Source: Galbitalea sp036499165
Lineage (GTDB): Bacteria > Actinomycetota > Actinomycetes > Actinomycetales > Microbacteriaceae
Length of the DNA: 64,000 bases
Assembly (NCBI GenBank): GCA_036499165.1
Contig: DASYEE010000031.1
Span: forward strand, 15,673-79,672
Direction of reading: 5' to 3'
Within the stretch, counting starts at the first letter, position 1; the number at the start of each line of letters is the position of its first letter. The position numbers were made by a program, and so were the translations under genes. The notes beneath the pieces were generated by a model, which worked only from the letters and a program-made list of their open reading frames with translations, was not told the DNA's origin and ran no database searches. Below, in pieces: positions 16,102-22,821 of this stretch.

Positions 16102-16941
16102 ATGACTGCAATGGACTCAAGAACCATCTCCCTCGCCGACGGCCGCACCCTGCGGGCATACGACAGCCAAATCCAGGACGCCGTGCTCACGATTGTCTGG
16201 CACCATGGGTCGCCGCAGACCGGCGCGATTCTCGAACCGCTCCTCGCCGCCGCAGCCGACCGCGGCATCCGCATGCTGTCGTTTGGCAGGGCCAACTATG
16301 GCGGGTCATCCGAACTGCGCGATCGAGACGTCGCCTCGGTCGCGGCGGATGTCGCGGCCCTCGCCGACACGTTCGGGGTCGACCGATTCGCGGTCAGCGG
16401 CGCATCCGGAGGCGGGCCACACGCGCTCGCCTGTGCGGCGCTGCTCGGCGAGCGGGTGACCGGCGTCGCGACGTTTGCGAGTCTGGCGCCCTTCGGCGCC
16501 GACATCGACTGGTTCGGCGGGATGGCGGCAGACGGGCAATCGCTGCGCGCAGCGGTCGAGGGCCGCACGGCCCGAGAGAGGTACGAAGAGACGGCAGAGT
16601 TCGACCCGACCTCGTTCAACGACCTCGACTACGCCGCCCTCGCCGAATCGTGGGCCGACCTCGGTCGCGATGTCGGCGCGTCCGAAGCCTGGGGCACGGT
16701 CGGGGTCATCGACGACGATCTCGCGTTCGTGAAACCGTGGGGATTCGACGTCGCATCGATCGGATGCCCCGCCCTCGTCGCGCACGGCGGGGACGACAGC
16801 GTGGTTCCGGTGAGTCACGGCGAATGGCTCGCCCGCGCGATAACCGATGCCGAGCTCTGGCTTCGACCGCGCGCCGGGCACATCGCGATCCTCGACACCG
16901 TCTCCGTGGCGATGGACTGGCTGCTGCGGAACGCTCGCTAA
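16102..16941 (+). CDS. Alpha/beta hydrolase
   Basis: A 279-residue cytosolic alpha/beta-hydrolase fold protein. Oxyanion region 'VWHHGSPQTG', nucleophile elbow 'GASGGG' (the Ser), acid Asp near 'VAHGGDDSVVP', and catalytic His in 'RAGHIAI'. A start at 16111 is also possible. The substrate is unknown; such enzymes are often annotated as esterases or haloperoxidase-like hydrolases without direct evidence. Confidence 0.85.
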   Translation: MTAMDSRTISLADGRTLRAYDSQIQDAVLTIVWHHGSPQTGAILEPLLAAAADRGIRMLSFGRANYGGSSELRDRDVASVAADVAALADTFGVDRFAVSGASGGGPHALACAALLGERVTGVATFASLAPFGADIDWFGGMAADGQSLRAAVEGRTARERYEETAEFDPTSFNDLDYAALAESWADLGRDVGASEAWGTVGVIDDDLAFVKPWGFDVASIGCPALVAHGGDDSVVPVSHGEWLARAITDAELWLRPRAGHIAILDTVSVAMDWLLRNAR

Positions 16942-18548
16942 CCCTCGGGGCGGTCGCCATCGGGCTCGCTGCCGGTCGCTTCGTCGCCCGAGCCGAGCTC
17001 GGGGAAGAATGCCCCCCAGGCCAGCCGCCGTGCATGGAACGGATCGGATTCGATGCGATCAGTCGCGTCGATTACGAAGACCCTGCGGCCATCGGTTCGA
17101 TACTGTGGCCACGACTTCGGCAACTCGCCGGACCGCGCGAAGTTCAGCCAGAACGCGCGCATCCTCGCCCCGGCCCTCGCGTACTCCTCCCTGCCGCCGA
17201 GCGCGGTCATGGTGCGGGCGATCGGCTCGTCCAGCCTGCCGAACAGGGCGAACATCTCTGTTCCGTGCGTCGCATCGAGGCCGACGAGTTTGAGCAGTCG
17301 CGGAGCGAAATCGAAGCGGTACATGTGCACAGGCGCGAAACGGCTGTGGAAGTCGGCAAGTCGTGCGCTCGGAAACCAGAAGCCGTAGTCGCCCCCGAAG
17401 TCGGCGGCTGCCCGCGCGCTGGGGAGACCGGGATAGGCCGCGCGCATCGGCGCCCTCGACGCCTGCGGCGCCCGCTCGAAGACGGCGGCGATGCGCTGCG
17501 GGGTGCGAGGAATGATGTCGATTCTGCCGCGAAAGAGCGAGCCCTCGCGCGCGTTGTTGCCGATGATGATCGGCACCCGGTGCGCGCGTCCTGCGCGAAT
17601 CGCTGTCATCGGATGCTCGGGCAGGAAGTCGCCGTCGACCACCGGAGCGAGGCAAAAGGCGCCGGGGTACGCATCCGGTGTGCGCACCTGCAGAACGACG
17701 GCCGCTTCCACCAGGTCGGCGACGCTGGCGTGCGCCAGCAGCGCGTCGGCGGGATCCCTTGCCCTGGCCGCCTGGACGGTGTCGCGCCTGCGGAGCCGTT
17801 CGCGCAGCACGGCGACGAATTCTGCCGCCCATTTTGCGGTGGTCGATGGCGAGTAGACCGCGTTGGGCGGAGCGCTCTGCGCGATCACTCGGGCGAACAG
17901 CCCACGGGCGGCCGGGGTGGCGAGCAGCGTCGTGACCGCATTGCCTCCCGCCGACTCGCCGAACACGGTGACGTTCGTCGGGTCTCCGCCGAACGCGCGG
18001 ATGTTGTCGTGTACCCAGCTCAGGGCCGCAACCTGGTCACGCAGCCCGAGATTGCTCTCGAACGAGTGGCGCTGCGTTGAGTAGCGCGTGAAGTCGAGGT
18101 AGCCGAGCGCGCCGAGGCGGTAGTTGAAGCTGACGTAGACGACGGGCCCGGCCAGCACGAATCCCTCACCCTGGCCAGAAAAGTCGCGCGATGAGCCGGC
18201 GCTGTATCCCCCACCATGGATGAAGACCATGACGGGCAGGGGGCCGGCCACGGCATCCACGGGTGCCTGCACGTTGATGGTGAGGCAATCCTCGCCGGAT
18301 CGCGCGCTCGCGACCATTCCGGCGAGTGCCTGCCAGGATGCCTGGGCCGCGACAGTGCCGTAGCGCGAGGCGTCAAGGGTGCCTGACCAGCGCGGTGCGG
18401 GGCCGGGAGCGCGAAACCTCAGGATGCCGGTGGGCGGTGCCGCATAGGGGATGCCCCGCCACGAACGCACCCGCCCGACCTGGATGCCCCGCACCCGGCC
18501 GCCCTTGACGATGACGTCGAGGGGGTCGTGCGCGGGAGCGGGAGTCAT
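16938..18548 (-). CDS. Type-B carboxylesterase/lipase
   Basis: A 536-residue esterase. Canonical motifs: 'GIPYAAPP', 'SEDCLTINV'-like segment ('GEDCLTINVQAP'), oxyanion 'FIHGGGYSAGS', nucleophile 'GESAGGNAV', and His region 'ATHGTEMFALF'. There is no signal peptide. The stop overlaps that of the convergent hydrolase by four bases, and the start overlaps the stop of the CoA-transferase B gene upstream (ATGA), so it is probably transcribed with the CoA-transferase genes and may supply an acid for CoA activation; that link is inference. Confidence 0.9.
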   Translation of the reverse strand: MTPAPAHDPLDVIVKGGRVRGIQVGRVRSWRGIPYAAPPTGILRFRAPGPAPRWSGTLDASRYGTVAAQASWQALAGMVASARSGEDCLTINVQAPVDAVAGPLPVMVFIHGGGYSAGSSRDFSGQGEGFVLAGPVVYVSFNYRLGALGYLDFTRYSTQRHSFESNLGLRDQVAALSWVHDNIRAFGGDPTNVTVFGESAGGNAVTTLLATPAARGLFARVIAQSAPPNAVYSPSTTAKWAAEFVAVLRERLRRRDTVQAARARDPADALLAHASVADLVEAAVVLQVRTPDAYPGAFCLAPVVDGDFLPEHPMTAIRAGRAHRVPIIIGNNAREGSLFRGRIDIIPRTPQRIAAVFERAPQASRAPMRAAYPGLPSARAAADFGGDYGFWFPSARLADFHSRFAPVHMYRFDFAPRLLKLVGLDATHGTEMFALFGRLDEPIARTMTALGGREEYARAGARMRAFWLNFARSGELPKSWPQYRTDGRRVFVIDATDRIESDPFHARRLAWGAFFPELGSGDEATGSEPDGDRPEG

Positions 18549-19192
18549 GTGGGTTCGACAGGCTTGGCCAGCAGAGGTACGCCCGTGGCTGCCTGGACTT
18601 CATCGGAGGTCACGCCGGGCGCAAGCTCGCGCAGCATGAGACCATCCGGCGTCACGTCGATAACCGCGAGGTCTGTGATGATCCGGTCGACGACACCGCG
18701 ACCCGTCAGCGGCAGGTCGCACTCCGCAACGATCTTGTGGTCGCCGCTCTTGGCGACGTGCTCCATTACGACGATCACGCGGCGGGCGCCGTGCACGAGA
18801 TCCATGGCTCCGCCGGGGCCCTTGATGAGCTTGCCTGGGACCGCCCAGTTCGCGATATCACCAGACGCCGACACCTGCATCGCGCCGAGGATCGCGGTCT
18901 CGATGCGACCGCCCCTGATCATGCCGAAACTCATCGCAGAGTCGAAATAGGATGCGCCGGGCAAGACCGTCACCGTCTCTTTGCCCGCGTTGATCAGCTT
19001 CGGGTCGGCCTCGCCCTCCCACGGATACGGGCCGACGCCGAGCACACCGTTCTCGGAGTGCAGGACGACGCTGACGCCATCCGGCACGTAATTGGGGATG
19101 AGGGTGGGCAGTCCAATGCCAAGATTCACGTACGAACCGTCCACGAGCTCCAGCGCCGCACGCGCGGCCATCTCGTTGCGAGTGAGTGCCAT
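18545..19192 (-). CDS. CoA-transferase subunit B
   Basis: Beta subunit (215 residues) of a type I 3-oxoacid CoA-transferase. N-terminal 'LVDGSYVNLGIGLPTLIP', and the 'HSENGVLGVGP' motif with the catalytic Glu that forms the CoA thioester intermediate; 'AILGAMQVSASGDIANW' follows. It matches succinyl-CoA:3-ketoacid or 3-oxoadipate CoA-transferase B subunits; sequence alone does not separate these. Two bases downstream of subunit A, with which it forms the enzyme. Confidence 0.93.
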   Translation of the reverse strand: MALTRNEMAARAALELVDGSYVNLGIGLPTLIPNYVPDGVSVVLHSENGVLGVGPYPWEGEADPKLINAGKETVTVLPGASYFDSAMSFGMIRGGRIETAILGAMQVSASGDIANWAVPGKLIKGPGGAMDLVHGARRVIVVMEHVAKSGDHKIVAECDLPLTGRGVVDRIITDLAVIDVTPDGLMLRELAPGVTSDEVQAATGVPLLAKPVEPT

Positions 19193-19194
19193 GC

Positions 19195-19992
19195 CTAGTC
19201 CTCCGCCCCGGTGGTCGAGACCGGCCGCTGGCGCACGGTGACCTTCTCAATCGGCAGGTCCGCTGCATCCTCCGGCGTCAGCCGCACGATGCGGTCGACG
19301 TAGATGCCAGGCAGGTGCACGTCGTCTGGGTCGATGCTGCCAGCGGGCACGAGCTCATCGACCTCCGCGATCGTGACTCGGCCGGCCATCGCGACCGGGG
19401 GGTTGAAGTTGCGGGCAGACTTCTCGAAGACAAGATTGCCGTGGGCGTCACCGAGGCGCGCCCGCACGAGCGCGAAGTCGGTGACGATGGCCTCCTCCAG
19501 CACGTATTCCTTCTCCTCGCCGAGCGAGCCGAACGTCTTCGTCTCCTTCTTCGGGGACTTCACCAGCACGGAGCCATCAGCCGCGTAGCGCCACGGCAGT
19601 CCACCCTCCGAAACCATCGTGCCGACGCCGCTCGGTGTGTAGAACGCGGGGATGCCTGCGCCGCCCGCGCGCATCCGCTCGGCGAGGCTCCCCTGCGGGC
19701 TCAGTTCGACCTCGAGCTCGCCGCTCAGGTAACGCCGGGCGAAGTCCTGGTTCTCGCCGACGTATGACGCGGTGACCCGACTGATCCGGCCGGCGGCAAG
19801 CAGGGGACCGAGACCCCAGCCATCCACTCCGCAGTTATTCGAGACAACCCGCAGGTCGGTGGTGCCGCGGGCGAGTAGCGCCCCGATCAGGCCGATGGGC
19901 ACACCGACCAGCCCGAATCCGCCGACGGCGATCGATGCGCCATCCCGGATGTCTGCCACGGCTTCCGCAGCTGACGCGAAGGTTTTGTCCAT
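19195..19992 (-). CDS. CoA-transferase subunit A
   Basis: Alpha subunit (265 residues), cytosolic. CoA-binding region 'GGFGLVGVPIGLIGALL', 'VSNNCGVDGWGLGPLL', 'GAGIPAFYTPSGVGT' and 'GNLVFEKSARNFNPP' are typical of SCOT/PcaI-type A subunits. The ATG at 19992 is preceded by AAGGAG at good spacing, so the open frame to 20133 is not used. First gene of the unit A-B-esterase. Acts on acetoacetate-like or 3-oxoadipate-like acids with succinyl-CoA as donor; which one is not determinable. Confidence 0.92.
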   Translation of the reverse strand: MDKTFASAAEAVADIRDGASIAVGGFGLVGVPIGLIGALLARGTTDLRVVSNNCGVDGWGLGPLLAAGRISRVTASYVGENQDFARRYLSGELEVELSPQGSLAERMRAGGAGIPAFYTPSGVGTMVSEGGLPWRYAADGSVLVKSPKKETKTFGSLGEEKEYVLEEAIVTDFALVRARLGDAHGNLVFEKSARNFNPPVAMAGRVTIAEVDELVPAGSIDPDDVHLPGIYVDRIVRLTPEDAADLPIEKVTVRQRPVSTTGAED

Positions 19993-20108
19993 GGTCAGTT
20001 CTCCTTCGTACGTGACCCGGCGCCGGGCAGGCTCGTGACCCGGCCGACAAAACGAGGCTACGGGAATTCGCGGCAATCCGACCGGTTGGCCTGCCGTTGT
20101 GTTTTCCT

Positions 20109-20196
20109 CTGTCGCAAAGTCGGTATTTCGCACGGCGCGCCGCGGATGTGGGTCTGCTCCCCCGGCGTGTTCGCCGAATCTCCGACTTTGCGACAG
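20109..20196. repeat. Perfect 15-bp inverted repeat in a 416-base intergenic region
   Basis: CTGTCGCAAAGTCGG (20109-20123) and its exact reverse complement (20182-20196) enclose 58 bases. It lies in the gene-free stretch 19993-20409 between divergent genes. The rest of that stretch holds a tandem repeat and, near 20305-20330, a short GTCA-N3-TGAC dyad in the presumed promoter region of the gene at 20410. The same 5' word (CTGTCGCAAA) begins the hairpin at 3011-3041, so a dispersed palindromic element is likely. Confidence 0.6.
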
Positions 20197-20197
20197 G

Positions 20198-20237
20198 GGG
20201 TTAGCGGCAGTGGGTTAGCGGCAGTGGGTTAGTGGCA
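20198..20237. repeat. Short tandem repeat, 14-bp unit, about 2.9 copies
   Basis: Unit GGGTTAGCGGCAGT repeated from 20198, the last partial copy carrying one change (GTGGCA). It follows directly on the inverted repeat at 20109-20196. Confidence 0.7.
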
Positions 20238-20409
20238 TACGGCGCATGAATCGCGCAAGCTGGCCCCACTTTTTGTCGCATCCTGACAACATCCTCAAAT
20301 CGCGTCATTGTGACGTCATTCGCCGGTCGCTCTTACTAAGGACGCTCATCGCGAGCACCCGCACGCCCCCTGCAGCACCGACCGCAGGGCACGGATCAAG
20401 GAGGATCTC

Positions 20410-21003
20410 ATGAAGCTCGGAAAGCTCACTGCCAAGCGAAGCGGACGCGTAGTGATTGCCGCGGTACCGGTCGCGGTCGTCGCGACCATGATGATGGCGG
20501 GGGTCGCCAACGGCGCCGTTCCTGTGGCGTTCGACATCTCGGGCAGCCAGTTCCAGATCGGTGCATCGCAGCTCGACGGAACGAGCTTCTCGCAGTACGC
20601 GGGCACGGCGAAGGACACGGCTGGCAAGGAGCACTCGGTCGCGATCGCGAACATCGGGTCGGCCAAACTCACCGACCTCTGCCAATCGGTTGTCACCAAC
20701 ACCCCACTCGGCAAGGTGGGCATCCTCATCACCGCGGGCGGCGGCGGAACCCCGGCCAGCGCGACCAACCTCCAGATCGGCATGACCGATCTGAAGGGCG
20801 ATGCGACGTTCAATAACATTCGGATCGGCGTGGATGCGTCGACCGTGAACACCGGCGCCAAGGGCACGGCAGGCGACTTCGCGCAGGATGCCGATTCGAT
20901 CAAGATCGCGCACCTGCAGCAGACCGCATGGTCGACGCAGGCAGCCGTCTTCAACCTCACTGGGATGCACGTGCAGGTGACAGACGGAACGACCTGCTTC
21001 TAG
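20410..21003 (+). CDS. DUF6230-family exported protein
   Basis: A 197-residue protein. Basic N terminus followed by a hydrophobic helix ('VVIAAVPVAVVATMMMAGVA', about 13-32), then a soluble Gly/Ala/Thr-rich beta-like domain with two Cys (in 'TDLCQSV' and the C-terminal 'GTTCF') that could form a disulfide outside the cell. Very strong ribosome site (AAGGAGG). It matches the actinobacterial DUF6230 family, which is regularly followed by a DUF6114 protein, as here. Function unknown; exported, possibly membrane-anchored. Confidence 0.82.
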   Translation: MKLGKLTAKRSGRVVIAAVPVAVVATMMMAGVANGAVPVAFDISGSQFQIGASQLDGTSFSQYAGTAKDTAGKEHSVAIANIGSAKLTDLCQSVVTNTPLGKVGILITAGGGGTPASATNLQIGMTDLKGDATFNNIRIGVDASTVNTGAKGTAGDFAQDADSIKIAHLQQTAWSTQAAVFNLTGMHVQVTDGTTCF

Positions 21004-21052
21004 GCGCCTCGGCACCCAGGCACGCGTTCACTGACCTCAAGGAGTCGATCCC

Positions 21053-22351
21053 ATGACGCGCAAAGAAACCGCATCAGCAGAAATAACCACACCATCGAAC
21101 GCAACCAGCGCGAGTCCGACTCGCGGCCAGCGCTTCGGCAGCTGGTATCGACGCCGCCCGTTCGTGGGCGGTGCACTGACGATCCTCGCGGGGTTCGAGC
21201 TGTTCTTCTCCGGACAGCTCGACCTCGGCAACATCCACGTCCAGGTGGGTATTGAGGGGTTGCAGTCGACGGTGCTGCCGATCGCGATGGTTGTGCTGGG
21301 TCTGCTCGCGATGCTGATGCCGCAGCACCGCATCTTCTACGGGGTGATTTCGCTCGTCCTCGCGGTGTACACCCTCGTGGGATTGAACCTCGGCGGCTTC
21401 TTCATTGGCATGCTTCTGGGGGCCGTTGGCGGCATCCTGACGGTCTCATGGTCGCCGAAGGCGGCGGCGCTGGAGCCGGATGGCCCGGTCGAGGAATCCG
21501 CCGCGGAGCCGCCCCCTTTCCAGTCGGCGCCGGCGGCGGTCGGCGCTGACTCGAGCACAGCTGCACCAGCGGTGGCGAAGAAGGGCACCAAGGCAGCGAA
21601 TCCGGTCAGCGGGGGTGTCGTGCTCATGCTGGTGCTCGCGCTGGGCGGCATCGGTGCGGCGCCCGTGCCGGGTATGAAGTCGAGCCTGTGCATTCCGCTG
21701 CTCATGGACTGCAGCTCGCCGTCTCCGACACCAACGCCGACCCCGACATCCGGCGGCGGATCATCCGGCGGCGGATCGACCGGTGGCGACGGGTCGGGCA
21801 GCGGCTCGGCCGGGAGCGGGCTCGGAGGCGGCCTGGGAGGCGCCATCGGTGGACTGCTCGGCACGGGTGGCACCAGCAGCAACGGCACGGAAACAGGGGT
21901 GGGCATTCCGCTGTCCGATGTGAAACCGGATGCGCAGTCGAGCACATTCACGCTGCCAGCGGCGCAGATGGGCGGCACCTCGATCTCGTTCTCGGGGCTG
22001 CAAGCCGTTGGTGCGGTGACGGTTCCACTCATCGACGGAACGCGCACCCCGGTGCTGAAGCTGGCCGCCGACGACATCACGATCCAGAACTTCACGCTGG
22101 ATGTCCGGGCATCCGGAGACCAGTCGGGTCTCGTGACCGACGCTGGCACCATGGAGCTGCACGGTCACGTCGTCGCCTACGTCAACTCGGTGACCGGCAC
22201 CCTGGGGAACGGGCTCGGGATCAGCCTGGGGGCCCTTACTCCCCCGCCGAACAACGAGCTGCCGAACCAGTTGCTCAGGGTGACGCTGGGGCTCGTTGGC
22301 GTGACGGCAGACAGCATCACGTTCACGCCCGTGCACCAGTCGTTCGAGTAG
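21053..22351 (+). CDS. DUF6114 membrane protein with Gly/Ser-rich and DUF6230-like C-terminal part
   Basis: A 432-residue protein. DUF6114 domain with three to four membrane helices (about 30-130, 'RRRPFVGGALTILAGFELFF'). Then an Ala/Pro-rich loop, another hydrophobic helix around 185-210, a Pro/Thr and Gly/Ser-rich low-complexity linker (about 220-285), and a C-terminal soluble domain of about 140 residues. That last domain resembles the fold region of the preceding DUF6230 protein ('STFTLPAAQMGGTSISFSG', 'ITIQNFTLDV'). Good ribosome site AAGGAG. Forms a pair with 20410-21003. Function unknown. Confidence 0.8.
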   Translation: MTRKETASAEITTPSNATSASPTRGQRFGSWYRRRPFVGGALTILAGFELFFSGQLDLGNIHVQVGIEGLQSTVLPIAMVVLGLLAMLMPQHRIFYGVISLVLAVYTLVGLNLGGFFIGMLLGAVGGILTVSWSPKAAALEPDGPVEESAAEPPPFQSAPAAVGADSSTAAPAVAKKGTKAANPVSGGVVLMLVLALGGIGAAPVPGMKSSLCIPLLMDCSSPSPTPTPTPTSGGGSSGGGSTGGDGSGSGSAGSGLGGGLGGAIGGLLGTGGTSSNGTETGVGIPLSDVKPDAQSSTFTLPAAQMGGTSISFSGLQAVGAVTVPLIDGTRTPVLKLAADDITIQNFTLDVRASGDQSGLVTDAGTMELHGHVVAYVNSVTGTLGNGLGISLGALTPPPNNELPNQLLRVTLGLVGVTADSITFTPVHQSFE

Positions 22352-22410
22352 CTGCGTCGGCCGCGGATGTCACCTCGGCGATTCAATTGACGCGAGTATG
22401 CTCTCGAAAC

Positions 22411-22671
22411 GTGGAAGCGGATGAGGAGCGCAGGGCAGTCGACGGGGTCGTCGCAGACCTCGCACGAACGTTCCCGGATGTGCCGCGTGCGGTGCTCGTG
22501 CAGTACGTCACCGAGGGCTACCGAGCATTCGAGGATGCGCCGATTCGCGACTACATCGCCGTGATCGTGCGCCGCGAGGCGAGGGCCAGGGTCGCAATCC
22601 TCGTCGAGGAGTCCCGGAGCCGGTTCGACCGGCCGGCGTTCCACTTCAGTCGCGACACCGCTCACTCTTAG
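22411..22671 (+). CDS. Three-helix bundle domain protein
   Basis: An 86-residue helical protein starting at GTG 22411. The pattern 'VVADLARTFPDVPRAVL', 'VTEGYRAFEDAPIRDYI' and 'VIVRREARARVAILV' matches small actinobacterial three-helix dimerisation proteins (DUF3562-like). No membrane segment. Upstream in-frame sequence would extend into the previous gene in another frame, so the GTG is preferred. Role unknown. Confidence 0.7.
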   Translation: MEADEERRAVDGVVADLARTFPDVPRAVLVQYVTEGYRAFEDAPIRDYIAVIVRREARARVAILVEESRSRFDRPAFHFSRDTAHS

Positions 22672-22821
22672 CCGGTTCGTGGCGAAAGGTACTGTCACGT
22701 GCGTCAGGGGCATCGAAGACTCGAATGGGGCGATTTCGTATTCGCACCCGGAAACTGCCGCGTTGCTGCCGTCCATTAGGCTTTCGAAGCGGCAGCAGGT
22801 CGCCAAGGGAGGCCCGCAGGG

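Noticed and set aside
19993..20240. CRISPR-like arrangement of repeats
   Set aside because: Only an inverted repeat and three short adjacent tandem units; no regular spacers and no cas genes.
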